From: an uncultured Lachnospiraceae bacterium
Lineage (GTDB): Bacteria; Bacillota; Clostridia; Lachnospirales; Lachnospiraceae
Assembly (NCBI GenBank): GCA_947164865.1
Contig: CAMUYA010000003.1
Coordinates: 62,001 to 126,000 of the forward strand
Reading direction: 5' to 3'
DNA: 64,000 nt
Shown here: piece after piece, positions 26,362 through 35,510 of the stretch
Layout: the number at the start of each line of letters is the position of its first letter
Position numbering within the stretch: the stretch's first letter is position 1
The notes under the pieces: model-generated
What the model was told of the DNA's origin: nothing
Database searches by the model: none
Seen by the model: the letters and a program-made list of their open reading frames with translations, nothing else
Program-made: the position numbers and the translations under genes

Positions 26362-29115
26362 ATGAATATTCGGAAAAAAACATTAAAGAGTATATTATCG
26401 ATCCTTATATGCGCAGTGTCTGTCGGATATTTCTGCCCTGTATATTCATTTGCAGAGCAGGAGGATATCCAAGAGGAAGAGCAGCAGACAGAAGAGCAGC
26501 AGACAGAAGAACAGCAGACGGAAGAACAGCAGCCGGAAGAGCCCCGGGCAGAAGAACAGGATACAGAAGAACCGGAAACGATAGACGGGCACGGACTCGG
26601 ATATATCGCGCAGCCTTATCCTGCTGAGATCCCGATCGTCGGTGCATCGGAGCCTGACAGCGAATATCCTCTTCTGCGCGAATCGGCGAGCTATAATTCA
26701 TACACAATCGGAAAGCTGCCGGAAGTAAGAAACCAGGGAAGCGAAGGAGCCTGCTGGGCGTTTGCATCCCTCGGAGCCGTCGAGGCAGATCTTATACACG
26801 ACGGAGCATCCACGGACGTCGATACTTCCGAACTTCAGCTCGCTTATTTTACATGCCATAAATATATCGATCCCAAGGGCTGTCACAACAGGGATAATGT
26901 TTACTATGCGGGTTATGGAAGCTGGCTCTCAAACGGCGGATGCCAGCAGATGGCGTACCGCGCGATGATGGAAGGCGTGGGAATTGTCTCCGAGTCTGAT
27001 ATGCCCTACAGGGAAGGCTATGAGCTGAACGGGTTTGCACCTTCAGATGAATATGCTTACGGATACAATACATATCAGTTAAAGGGCGCTTATGTCATAA
27101 ACATTGATGACAGAGAGGGGATCAAATCCGCCATAAGAGAACACGGTGGTGTTGCAGTTTCGTTCTATGCCAACAGCACATATTATAATTCTTATTATAA
27201 TTCTTATTACTGTAACGGATCCGGGATCAATCACGCAGTTATGCTTGTGGGATGGGATGACAACTTCTCAAAGGACAACTTCGGATCATATTCAAAGCCG
27301 TCTTCAAACGGAGCCTGGCTTGTGAGAAACAGCTGGGGTGATGATGGCTATGGATTCTACGGATATTTCTGGATATCCTATGAGGATGCCAGCCTCAGGT
27401 CGGGACAATACGCTGTGGCTTTTGATGCCGACACGGATGTGTACGACAATACATATGCCTATTTCAGAAATTTCAGTCAGGTCGGACCGGCTACGGTCTA
27501 TGCGGGGCAGAAGGTAAAGGTCTCATTTAATGCTGATGAGGGAGAATCTGTTACTGCTGTGGGATTTGAGACTGCAGATGCGGATTTTACCGCTTATGCT
27601 ACCGTGACTGCGGACGGCCAGCAGGCAACGGGAAGTGTCAGCACGCACTATGCAGGGTTTTACGTCATAGAACTGACGACGGATATCATTCTTACCGAGG
27701 ATTCAGAGGTTAATATTGAACTGTCATTCTCAAAGAATGTAAGGCTGATAGTAGAGTATCCCGGAAATCTCTATTACGGAAGTATTTATCTTTCGAATGC
27801 CCCTGACGGAGAATTCTATGTGGGTAATACGCATTATTCTTACGACCCTATGGTTATGCTCTACACAAATGACGAAGCAGGCGAGGTCATAGATGTAGAA
27901 AGCGTATCCCTTGACAGGAATTCGCTCAATCTTGAAGTGGGGGACACAGGTGCGCTTTCGGCGACCGTCACTCCGGGTAATGCCACAAAGAAAGTGCTTG
28001 TCTGGAGAAGCAGCAATACCGGAGTGGCAGAGGTGGATTCCAACGGAAATGTAAAGGCAGTCGGAGCAGGTGATGCAGTGATAACTGTCTCTTCCAAAAA
28101 CGGAAAGAGCGCCACATGCAGCGTTCACGTCACGGGCAGGCCGGTAACAGGAGTATCTCTTGATAAGGAAAACTATTCCCTTTCAATAGGCCAGACAGGA
28201 GTATTAAATGCCACAGTCTATCCCGAGAATGCCGGAAACAAGACTGTTCACTTTTCAAGTTCCGATCCTGCAACAGTGAGCGTGGATGATGAAGGAACAC
28301 TCACCGCGGTTAAAAGCGGCACGGTGACCATAACTGTAACGACTGACGAAGGAGGATTTACCGACACTTGTACCGTCAATGTCAAAAAAGGGAATAAAAA
28401 GATCACAGGTCTGTCAGTCTCTTACGGTTCGATGACAGGTATGACAGTGGGTGAGACCAGGTATGTTGATATCAAGGTCTATCCCGAGGGCGCCAGTGCG
28501 CAGGATCTTTTTATCCAGAGCAGCGACCCTGCCGTGGCCACAATGGACTACACCGGAGCAGTCAAAGCCCTGGGGCTGGGATATACTATCATCTCGATCT
28601 CTACTCCGGACGGTTTTTCCAAGGTAAGCATATATGCTGAAGTCAGTTACGAAGGAGACGGCGGAAACGGCGACGGCGGTAATGGCGACCCGGATTATGA
28701 CCCGGAAACCAGTGTCCTGATGTACAGGCTGTACAATCCCAACAGCGGAGAGCATTTTTACACGGATAGCAAAAAAGAGAAAAACCAGCTGGTAAAGGCG
28801 GGATGGAACTACGAGGATATCGGCTGGATAGCGCCAAAGACGGGAGATCCGGTATACAGGCTGTATAACGAAAACGCCGGTGATCACCACTATACAATGA
28901 GCGGAAAGGAACGAGACAACCTTATCCGCGAGGGATGGAAGTATGAAGGCGTTGGATGGTATTCTGCGCCGGCAGATACAGGTACGCCTCTTTACCGTTT
29001 ATATAATCCCAATGCTGTAGCGGGATCACATCATTACACGCAGAGCCTTCATGAGGTCAACTCGCTTATAGGGGTTGGCTGGAATTATGAAGGCATAGCA
29101 TGGTATGCATTTTGA
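26362..29115 (+). CDS. Second secreted papain-like (C1) protease with three Big_2 domains
   Basis: A 917-residue paralogue of the preceding protease. After the signal peptide (ending YSFA) comes a low-complexity region of EEQQT units. The catalytic set is intact: Cys131 (EGACWAFA), His291 (NHAVMLVGWDD), Asn323 (VRNSWGDD). A lectin-like domain follows, then three Ig-like group 2 domains (about 512-590, 593-675, 680-765; the third is degenerate) and three DUF5648 units (785-917). The last are more diverged than in the other four proteins. GGGAAGG precedes ATG 26362. It is the last member of the surface block. Confidence 0.88.
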   Translation: MNIRKKTLKSILSILICAVSVGYFCPVYSFAEQEDIQEEEQQTEEQQTEEQQTEEQQPEEPRAEEQDTEEPETIDGHGLGYIAQPYPAEIPIVGASEPDSEYPLLRESASYNSYTIGKLPEVRNQGSEGACWAFASLGAVEADLIHDGASTDVDTSELQLAYFTCHKYIDPKGCHNRDNVYYAGYGSWLSNGGCQQMAYRAMMEGVGIVSESDMPYREGYELNGFAPSDEYAYGYNTYQLKGAYVINIDDREGIKSAIREHGGVAVSFYANSTYYNSYYNSYYCNGSGINHAVMLVGWDDNFSKDNFGSYSKPSSNGAWLVRNSWGDDGYGFYGYFWISYEDASLRSGQYAVAFDADTDVYDNTYAYFRNFSQVGPATVYAGQKVKVSFNADEGESVTAVGFETADADFTAYATVTADGQQATGSVSTHYAGFYVIELTTDIILTEDSEVNIELSFSKNVRLIVEYPGNLYYGSIYLSNAPDGEFYVGNTHYSYDPMVMLYTNDEAGEVIDVESVSLDRNSLNLEVGDTGALSATVTPGNATKKVLVWRSSNTGVAEVDSNGNVKAVGAGDAVITVSSKNGKSATCSVHVTGRPVTGVSLDKENYSLSIGQTGVLNATVYPENAGNKTVHFSSSDPATVSVDDEGTLTAVKSGTVTITVTTDEGGFTDTCTVNVKKGNKKITGLSVSYGSMTGMTVGETRYVDIKVYPEGASAQDLFIQSSDPAVATMDYTGAVKALGLGYTIISISTPDGFSKVSIYAEVSYEGDGGNGDGGNGDPDYDPETSVLMYRLYNPNSGEHFYTDSKKEKNQLVKAGWNYEDIGWIAPKTGDPVYRLYNENAGDHHYTMSGKERDNLIREGWKYEGVGWYSAPADTGTPLYRLYNPNAVAGSHHYTQSLHEVNSLIGVGWNYEGIAWYAF

Positions 29116-29157
29116 CCTTTACGCACTTAAACATGTAAGTTTTGGAAGCATTTACTG

Positions 29158-29682
29158 ATGAACAATCAATATGACTGGAAAAAGATCATAAAGATGGTGG
29201 CTGTGATAGGCGTTTTGTGCCTGTTTGTGGGTATCGCGACACGGCTGATGCAAAAGAGCCAGACCAGTCTTAACGACTACGCACGGAAGAATCCGGAGGT
29301 GGCATTTGCGAAGCCTGAGGCCGCTGAAGACAGGACCGAGAAGTCGGAGCCCCGGGATAATGCGGATAACAGCTCCGAAAAAGAAACGAAAGATACCGGC
29401 GAAGATACCGGGAAAGATGCGGCAGGCGAGACAGTCGGCGGAGTTTCCGAGAAGGAGATATATGACAACTTCTATTACACGGACGAGAAGGAAGGATACA
29501 GCTTCCGTGTAATGTATTTTGATAAGGATCATAAGGTATGCAAGGCGGAGCTTAAGGGCGATGTTGATGACCCGCAGGACACACTTCAGTACTTCTACGA
29601 TCTTTTCAAGGCGGAGCATGAATTCGAAAGCTATGCTCAGCTAAAAGAGTTTTTTGACAGGTTTAAGGTCACGGACGAATAA
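29158..29682 (+). CDS. Small membrane-anchored protein of unknown function
   Basis: 174 residues. A single membrane helix at about 12-30 (VAVIGVLCLFVGIATRL) is followed by an acidic, low-complexity stretch (about 50-95) and a C-terminal globular part (98-174) with IYDNFYYTDEKEGYSFRVMYF. It therefore looks like a type II membrane protein with an extracellular domain. No family is recognised. The ribosome binding site is weak (GGAAG). It stands 42 bp after the protease gene and 50 bp before ecfA1. Confidence 0.6.
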   Translation: MNNQYDWKKIIKMVAVIGVLCLFVGIATRLMQKSQTSLNDYARKNPEVAFAKPEAAEDRTEKSEPRDNADNSSEKETKDTGEDTGKDAAGETVGGVSEKEIYDNFYYTDEKEGYSFRVMYFDKDHKVCKAELKGDVDDPQDTLQYFYDLFKAEHEFESYAQLKEFFDRFKVTDE

Positions 29683-29732
29683 GAGGTAAATAGAATTCAA
29701 ACCGGAGTGCAGCGTGCGCCGGATGAGGAATT

Positions 29733-30587
29733 ATGGATATAATCAAAACAGAGGATGTTTTATACGAATATATAAGGCGTGATGACGAAGGCGAAGTAAC
29801 CGGGATCACCACCGCGCTTGATCATATCTCCCTTGGGATCAAAAAGGGAGATTTTATTGCGATTCTCGGACAGAACGGGTCGGGGAAGTCGACTCTTGCA
29901 AAACATTTCAACGCGATCCTCACACCCGAGGAGGGGACGGTCTGGGTGGATGGAATGGACACTAATGATGTGGACAAGATCTGGGATATCAGGCAGAGTG
30001 CCGGAATGGTCTTCCAGAATCCGGATAACCAGATCATAGGCCAGGTGGTGGAAGAGGATGTGGGATTTGGCCCGGAAAACATGGGTGTACCCACAGAGGA
30101 GATCTGGACGAGAGTGGAGGAGAGCCTTAAGGCTGTGGGAATGTACGAATACAGAAAGCATTCGCCTAACAAGCTCTCCGGCGGACAGAAGCAGCGAGTA
30201 TCAATAGCGGGTGTGCTGGCCATGAAGCCAAAGTGCATAGTGCTGGATGAGCCGACTGCCATGCTTGATCCCCAAGGGCGCCGCGAGGTTATAGAAGCAG
30301 CCCGCGAGCTCAATAAAAAAGAGGGTGTCACTGTCATACTCATCACTCATTACATGGAAGAGGTCGTTAATGCGGACAAAGTGTTTGTGATGGACAGCGG
30401 AAAGATCGCGATGAAGGGAACCCCCAAGCAGATCTTCTCGCTGGTTGACGATCTAAAAGCACTGAGGCTGGATGTCCCGCAGGTTACGCTGCTTGCGTAT
30501 GAGCTTAAGAAAAAGGGGCTGGATCTTCCGGATGGGATCCTTACCGTGGATGAATTTGTAAACCTCGTCAGTCAGCAACGTGGTTGA
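29733..30587 (+). CDS. ecfA1: ECF transporter ATPase EcfA1
   Basis: First ATPase of the energy-coupling factor module, 284 residues, cytoplasmic. It has Walker [11 protein letters not shown]-loop FQNPDNQ, signature LSGGQKQRV, Walker B CIVLDEP and H-loop ITH. With EcfA2 and EcfT it powers vitamin uptake by exchangeable S components. GAGGAA precedes the ATG. No classic stand-alone S gene is in the window, as expected for a shared (group II) module. In other Firmicutes it directly follows rplQ; here 12 kb of surface genes intervene. Confidence 0.95.
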   Translation: MDIIKTEDVLYEYIRRDDEGEVTGITTALDHISLGIKKGDFIAILGQNGSGKSTLAKHFNAILTPEEGTVWVDGMDTNDVDKIWDIRQSAGMVFQNPDNQIIGQVVEEDVGFGPENMGVPTEEIWTRVEESLKAVGMYEYRKHSPNKLSGGQKQRVSIAGVLAMKPKCIVLDEPTAMLDPQGRREVIEAARELNKKEGVTVILITHYMEEVVNADKVFVMDSGKIAMKGTPKQIFSLVDDLKALRLDVPQVTLLAYELKKKGLDLPDGILTVDEFVNLVSQQRG

Positions 30588-30628
30588 TGACAGCTTCCTG
30601 TCAAGGGGAAGCCAAGGGAGAAGAATCA

Positions 30629-31486
30629 GTGTCGATAATAATTGATCATGTCAACTACATATTCGGAAAAGGCACGGAAATGGAGCATAAAGCACTCAGG
30701 GATATATGCCTTTCCATCCCGGACGGACAGTTTATCGGGATCATCGGGCATACAGGCTCAGGCAAATCCACTCTGATGCAGCACCTTAACGGACTTCTTA
30801 AGGCAAGCGAGGGCACGATCTACTACAACGGAGAGGACATCTACGAAAAGGGATATGACCTTAAAAAGCTGCGCAGCAAGGTCGGGCTGGTCTTTCAATA
30901 CCCCGAGCATCAGCTTTTTGCGGAGACAGTGCTTGCGGATGTATGCTACGGACCAAGGAATCAGGGATTGGATAAGAAAGAATGTGAACTGAGGGCATAC
31001 GATGCACTGAAAAAGGTAGGTTTTCCCGAGGATTATATTTATTCTTCTCCTTTTGATCTGTCCGGAGGGCAAAAAAGGCGCGTGGCAATAGCAGGAGTGC
31101 TGGCCATGAAGCCTGAGGTACTCATTCTGGATGAGCCCACCGCGGGTCTTGACCCCAAGGGCCGGGATGAGATCCTGGGTCTTATCAAGGAGCTTCAGAA
31201 AAAGGAGAATATTACGATCCTGCTGGTATCACACTCGATGGAAGATGTGGCGGAATATGTGGACAGGATAGTAGTTATGAATAAAGGTGAGATATTGCTG
31301 GACAATACCCCCAAGAAAGTGTTTTCGCATTATAAAGAACTCGAAGCTATCGGGCTTTCCGCTCCGCAGGTGACATATATAATGCATGCGCTGAGAGAAA
31401 ACGGAATGAATGTCAGCGAGGATGCCACCACTATAAGCGAAGCGGCCGAGGAGATACTGAGGGCTCTTGGAAGAACCGGCAGCTGA
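30629..31486 (+). CDS. ecfA2: ECF transporter ATPase EcfA2
   Basis: Second ATPase of the ECF module, 285 residues. Walker A GHTGSGKST, Q-loop FQYPEHQ, signature LSGGQKRRV, Walker B VLILDEP and SHSMEDV are present. The start is set at GTG 30629, eight nucleotides after AAGGGAG, giving SIIIDHVNYIFGKGT, the usual beginning of EcfA2. The frame is open from 30584, overlapping ecfA1, but that would add 15 unlike residues. Confidence 0.93.
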   Translation: MSIIIDHVNYIFGKGTEMEHKALRDICLSIPDGQFIGIIGHTGSGKSTLMQHLNGLLKASEGTIYYNGEDIYEKGYDLKKLRSKVGLVFQYPEHQLFAETVLADVCYGPRNQGLDKKECELRAYDALKKVGFPEDYIYSSPFDLSGGQKRRVAIAGVLAMKPEVLILDEPTAGLDPKGRDEILGLIKELQKKENITILLVSHSMEDVAEYVDRIVVMNKGEILLDNTPKKVFSHYKELEAIGLSAPQVTYIMHALRENGMNVSEDATTISEAAEEILRALGRTGS

Positions 31487-31567
31487 TAAAAACAGATATA
31501 AATCGGTACAGCTCGGCAAAGACAGATCTGCAAGTGCAGATCGGCAAGGATATATATTTAAAACAGG

Positions 31568-32383
31568 ATGTTAAGAGATATTACATTAGGACAATACTAT
31601 CAGACAGAGAGTGTGATACACAGGCTTGACCCCAGGGTTAAGCTGCTTGGAACCATACTCTTTTTTGTGTCGCTTTTTTTGTTTAATAATCCTGTGGGAT
31701 ATGTCATAGCAATAGTTTTTCTCGCTGCGGTCATAATAATGTCGAAGGTACCTTTTTCATTTATGGTTAAGGGTATGAGAACCATAGTCGTGCTGATGCT
31801 TATAACGGTTCTGATAAACCTGTTTGTCACTCAGGGAGATGTGGTAGTATCATTCTGGAAGCTCAGGATCACAAAGCAGGGAATAATTCTTGCGGCACAG
31901 CTCGCTCTGCGCATCAGCCTGCTTATCATCGGATCTTCCATAATGACACTTACCACCACCCCAAATCATCTGACGGACGGGCTCGAAAAGGGGCTTCGTT
32001 TCTTAAAGGTGATCAAGGTTCCGGTTCACGAGATCGCTATGATGATGTCCATCGCCTTAAGATTTATACCCATCCTTCTGGAGGAGACTGACAGGATAAT
32101 GAAGGCACAGCTTGCAAGGGGAGCGGACCTTGAAAGCGGGAACGTGTTTAAGAGGATAAAGGCTATGGTTCCTATCCTTGTGCCTCTGTTTATATCGGCT
32201 TTCAGAAGGGCAGGAGATCTGGCAAATGCCATGGAGGCAAGATGCTATCACGGCGGCGACGGAAGGACTAAGATGAAGCCGCTGAAATATAAGAGCGGGG
32301 ACGCAATAGCATACCTCATTCTGGCAGCATATATGGTGTTAAGTATCTATCTCGGACGCCTGAGTCTGTTCAAAATTATGTAA
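31568..32383 (+). CDS. ecfT: ECF transporter transmembrane protein EcfT
   Basis: Membrane scaffold of the ECF module, 271 residues, with the start MLRDITLGQYYQTESVIHRLDPRVK typical of EcfT and about five or six membrane helices. The coupling helices carry the two Ala-Arg-Gly-type motifs: ARGADLESG is clear, and AMEARCYHGG is the second. It sits 81 bp after ecfA2. Its last codons and stop lie inside the first TTATGTAAAC repeat of the downstream spacer. Confidence 0.93.
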   Translation: MLRDITLGQYYQTESVIHRLDPRVKLLGTILFFVSLFLFNNPVGYVIAIVFLAAVIIMSKVPFSFMVKGMRTIVVLMLITVLINLFVTQGDVVVSFWKLRITKQGIILAAQLALRISLLIIGSSIMTLTTTPNHLTDGLEKGLRFLKVIKVPVHEIAMMMSIALRFIPILLEETDRIMKAQLARGADLESGNVFKRIKAMVPILVPLFISAFRRAGDLANAMEARCYHGGDGRTKMKPLKYKSGDAIAYLILAAYMVLSIYLGRLSLFKIM

Positions 32384-32536
32384 ACCAAGTAGATTTATGT
32401 AAACTGATATACAATTCGAGATTATGTAAACTAAAATCGTTCATGATGAGAAGATGAGAAGGAATTATCAAATTTATGTAGACCAAAATGCACAATTACA
32501 GACTTATGTAAATTTGATGATCGGAATTATGTAAAC
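32376..32536 (+). repeat. Six irregularly spaced TTATGTAAAC direct repeats
   Basis: Copies start at 32376, 32395, 32422, 32474 (one mismatch), 32504 (one mismatch) and 32527. Spacing is uneven (19, 27, 52, 30, 23 bp), so it is neither a CRISPR nor a simple tandem array. The first copy includes the ecfT stop codon. The surrounding DNA is AT-rich and non-coding. Clustered sites of this kind could bind a protein, but no regulator is known. Confidence 0.55.
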
Positions 32537-32578
32537 TGAAATTGATAACAGAGTAACAATTTAAAATCCACTTAATAC

Positions 32579-32643
32579 GGGCTTTATTTGAAACAAGGTG
32601 CTCATATATTAACATAAACAGGCAAAATCAGCCCTTATGTTAA
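32579..32643 (+). promoter_or_regulatory. Possible H-type pseudoknot upstream of truA
   Basis: GGGCT (32579-32583) can pair with AGCCC (32630-32634), and TTAACATAA (32609-32617) with TTATGTTAA (32635-32643). The two stems interleave in the order a-b-a'-b', the topology of an H-type pseudoknot. It ends 49 bp before truA. No known riboswitch class is recognised. Confidence 0.35.
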
Positions 32644-32691
32644 CAATCAGCGTGAAAATTAGAATCAATTATTTAAACAAATCGGAAAATT

Positions 32692-33447
32692 ATGACAAAA
32701 AGGATCAGATTGACTGTCGCCTATGACGGAACAGGTTATCACGGCTGGCAGATACAGAACAATCCAAATAAAGAGATAGAGACTATCGAGTCGGAACTTG
32801 TAAAGGCCATAAGCGACCTTCTGGGAAGGGAGACCATGGTCATAGGGGCGAGCAGGACCGACGCCGGTGTGCACTCACTGGGAAATATCGCTGTTTTTGA
32901 TACCGACAGTCCCATACCGCCCGAGAAATTTGCAGGTGCATTAAATGCCCGGCTTCCCGAGGATATCAGGATAGTAGGATCCGATGAAGTTGCGCAGGAC
33001 TGGCACCCCAGAAAGCAAAGCTGCCGAAAGACATACGAATACAGGATCACATCCGGAAATGTGCAGATGCCCACAAAGCGGCTTTATGCTCATTTTATGC
33101 GCCATGAGCTTGACGTGGATAAAATGAACGAAGCCTGCGGTGCATTTTTGGGCGAGCATGATTTTGCAGCCTTCTGCGCAGCAGATTCCCAGGCTGAGAG
33201 CACCGTAAGGACAATTTATGATCTTAAGGTCACAAAGGAGGGGGATGATGTGGTGATAAGTGTCACCGGAAACGGCTTTCTTTACAATATGGTGCGCATT
33301 ATCGCCGGCACTCTTTCCGATGTGGGAACGGGAAAGAAAAACCCCTCGGATATCGAGGGGATAATAGCTTCATGCGACAGGACCAAAGCCGGTCCCACAC
33401 TTCCGGCGAGAGGTCTTACCCTTGTCGGATACTGTTTTGACGCTTGA
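32692..33447 (+). CDS. truA: tRNA pseudouridine(38-40) synthase
   Basis: TruA, 251 residues, isomerises uridines 38-40 in the anticodon arm of tRNAs. The catalytic Asp57 lies in GASRTDAGVHSLGN, and the C-terminal GNGFLYNMVRIIAGTL and PARGLTLVGYCFD are family signatures. ATG 32692 has only a weak site (GGAAAAT). truA after ecfT is standard in Firmicutes. Its 3' end overlaps the convergent EAL gene by 32 bp. Confidence 0.95.
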   Translation: MTKRIRLTVAYDGTGYHGWQIQNNPNKEIETIESELVKAISDLLGRETMVIGASRTDAGVHSLGNIAVFDTDSPIPPEKFAGALNARLPEDIRIVGSDEVAQDWHPRKQSCRKTYEYRITSGNVQMPTKRLYAHFMRHELDVDKMNEACGAFLGEHDFAAFCAADSQAESTVRTIYDLKVTKEGDDVVISVTGNGFLYNMVRIIAGTLSDVGTGKKNPSDIEGIIASCDRTKAGPTLPARGLTLVGYCFDA

Positions 33448-35347
33448 TATATTCTATAAACTCATTCTGAGGAATGGGCTTTGAGAAGAAAAAGCCCTGT
33501 ATATAATCACACTGAAGATCGGCAAACCGCTGCAATATCTCTGCGGATTCCACACCTTCAACCACGATCTTCATGCCCAGTTCTTTTATCATGTTAACGG
33601 TGTTGTCCAGCACTATATCACGCTTTTCGTTTCGCTGAACATTTACAAAGGATTTATCCAGTTTGATAATGCGGAAGTTCATGGAGGATACGCGGTCCAT
33701 ATTGGAGTATCCTGTTCCGTAATCATCCAGGGAGAAGGTGAGCCCCTTCGATTCCAGCTTGCGCATGTTTTCTTCGAGTGCTTCCTGAGAGGCGGAAGCA
33801 GCCGTCTCGGTGATCTCCAGATTGACCCTGCTGTGATCGATGCCATAAAGGCGCATGATCTTAAGCACCTCTTTGTGCAGATCGTTTCTCATGCACTGTG
33901 CTGCAGAGAGGTTCACTTCTATGTAATCAACTCCCAGCCCGTCAAATTCCGGGCTTCCGATAAATTTGCACACCTCCTCCAGAACGAAGGCACCGATACG
34001 GTGGATGGCTCCGCTCTTTTCCGCAGCGGGAATAAAGTATTCCGGAGAAATAAATCCGTAAGTCTCATCCTTAAGCCTTATCAGTGCTTCGGCAGAGTTG
34101 AACTTATCTTCGCGGATGGAGTAAATGGGCTGATAATAAACCTCAAACAGCTTGTTTGCAAGGGCGTTTTCTATGATGGAATCTATCTGTCTCATAAGGC
34201 TGTAATGGTAACCGGAGTAGATCTCGGAGGCGAAAAGCACATTGCCGTTGTAAAAACCGGAGGTCAGATCCTCCTGAAATGCTATGATGGACTCGGCGTC
34301 ATGAATATCTTCGGGACAACGAGTCACACAAATAACAGCATTAAGACTGAGTTCCATGGAAGCATAGCTTATGGGAATACTGAGTATCTCATTAAGATAG
34401 TGAGCCATGTATGTCGTTTTATCAAATTTGCGTGAACTCATCTCAAAGCAGAATCTGCCGTCCCCAAGATAGAAAAGCTCGGAAAACACGTGGTGAATAC
34501 GGTTTATGCCCAGAATGCGGTTGGAGACCTTGCGTGTGATCTTGAGCATGCCTTCGTAGCCTACGATCCCTTCGACGAATTTATAATTTGTGATATTCAG
34601 AAGGATGAGCTCGAGGGGCTTGCGGTTTTTGATGCATCTTTTGAGAGTGTCGGTACAGGCCTTTCTGTTACTGAGACCGGATTCGGTATCGAGAATGTCC
34701 TCGGGACGATTGACCAGTGTCGACACCAGGAGCATTGAAAGGGAGTTGGCGAACATCTCAAAAAGGAGATCCGGTCTGAGGAACTGTACCATGGTGGCAA
34801 TAGCCATCATTGGAACTATGCCCGCGATGGCGGCAAAGCTCAGACGACCCAGAGAACGACCGAATCTTATCATAAGCACAAGGATGTGCAGTACATAAAG
34901 CCCGGCTGTTATGTACAGGACGGGAAAAAGGATCCCTCTGGTGTATCTGAGGTTATCATCAAAGTTGAAGAGCCATCCTGTAAAGATGCTTAGCAGAGAG
35001 ATAAATACTACCACAGAGAATGGGATAATGAACAAAACACGCCTAAATCCGTTCATCTGATAGTCGGTATCCGTGAGTATCATAATATAGAGCACATACA
35101 GAGCAGGCATCAGACTGTGACTGACAAGATAAACGGTGTGGGTGATATACCTTACCGCCAGCGGAGCGTCCGCGTGGATGTCAAAGTATACCGACAGAAT
35201 ATCGGCCACAACGCTAACAAGGGACAAAGCAAGAAGCTCCATAAAGCACTTGTTAAGCCTCCCCTTGGTCAGTCCCCGGAAGATACTTGAAAAAAGAAGT
35301 ATTGCCAATATGAATAATGAACAATAGTCATAATAAAGCAGTTTCAT
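33416..35347 (-). CDS. Membrane EAL-domain c-di-GMP phosphodiesterase with degenerate GGDEF
   Basis: A 643-residue protein with six or seven N-terminal membrane helices (1-200), a degenerate GGDEF-like domain (about 210-370, LGDGRF instead of GGDEF) and a C-terminal EAL domain (about 385-640). EAL residues look intact: EALIRL, VNLSAAQ, LEITET, LDDYGTGYSN, IKLDKSF, VEGVESAE. It should hydrolyse c-di-GMP at the membrane; the inactive GGDEF may be regulatory. It is divergent from the PilZ-like gene. A predicted promoter lies so close to the ATG that the transcript could be nearly leaderless. Confidence 0.9.
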   Translation of the reverse strand: MKLLYYDYCSLFILAILLFSSIFRGLTKGRLNKCFMELLALSLVSVVADILSVYFDIHADAPLAVRYITHTVYLVSHSLMPALYVLYIMILTDTDYQMNGFRRVLFIIPFSVVVFISLLSIFTGWLFNFDDNLRYTRGILFPVLYITAGLYVLHILVLMIRFGRSLGRLSFAAIAGIVPMMAIATMVQFLRPDLLFEMFANSLSMLLVSTLVNRPEDILDTESGLSNRKACTDTLKRCIKNRKPLELILLNITNYKFVEGIVGYEGMLKITRKVSNRILGINRIHHVFSELFYLGDGRFCFEMSSRKFDKTTYMAHYLNEILSIPISYASMELSLNAVICVTRCPEDIHDAESIIAFQEDLTSGFYNGNVLFASEIYSGYHYSLMRQIDSIIENALANKLFEVYYQPIYSIREDKFNSAEALIRLKDETYGFISPEYFIPAAEKSGAIHRIGAFVLEEVCKFIGSPEFDGLGVDYIEVNLSAAQCMRNDLHKEVLKIMRLYGIDHSRVNLEITETAASASQEALEENMRKLESKGLTFSLDDYGTGYSNMDRVSSMNFRIIKLDKSFVNVQRNEKRDIVLDNTVNMIKELGMKIVVEGVESAEILQRFADLQCDYIQGFFFSKPIPQNEFIEYIKRQNSIRQG

Positions 35348-35356
35348 AGGACCTTA

Positions 35357-35385
35357 AGTATAGCATATTCGGGCAATATTAACAA
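35357..35385 (-). promoter_or_regulatory. Promoter of the EAL gene
   Basis: On the minus strand TTGTTA (35385-35380), 17 bp, TATACT (35362-35357), with an extended -10 TGC. Transcription would start near 35350, only about 3 nt before the ATG at 35347, so the mRNA may have little or no 5' leader. Confidence 0.55.
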
Positions 35386-35445
35386 TGAGGCTCTGTCATT
35401 TCGGAGATTTTTGTGCATATTTATTATGCAATTCATATATTTTAG

Positions 35446-35474
35446 TTGATAATTCCGGTTTTCTTTTGTAAAAT
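35446..35474 (+). promoter_or_regulatory. Promoter of the PilZ-like gene
   Basis: TTGATA (35446-35451), a 17-bp spacer and TAAAAT (35469-35474). The predicted transcript begins near 35481, and GGAGG (35499-35503) precedes ATG 35511. Together with the EAL promoter it makes a divergent control region of about 160 bp. Confidence 0.65.
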
Positions 35475-35510
35475 ATACATGAATTGCTGCAAAGCAGCGG
35501 AGGCGGATTT

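Noticed and set aside
18713..29115. Sortase (LPXTG) or S-layer homology anchoring of the surface proteins
   Set aside because: No LPXTG-type motif, terminal hydrophobic helix or S-layer homology repeat is present at any of the five C-termini.
17604..29115. Prophage or integrative element carrying the surface block
   Set aside because: No integrase, transposase, tRNA gene or flanking direct repeat was found; insertion history is left open.
32376..32536. TTATGTAAAC repeats as CRISPR or origin iterons
   Set aside because: Spacing is irregular, the unit is only 10 bp, and no replication gene or cas gene is nearby.
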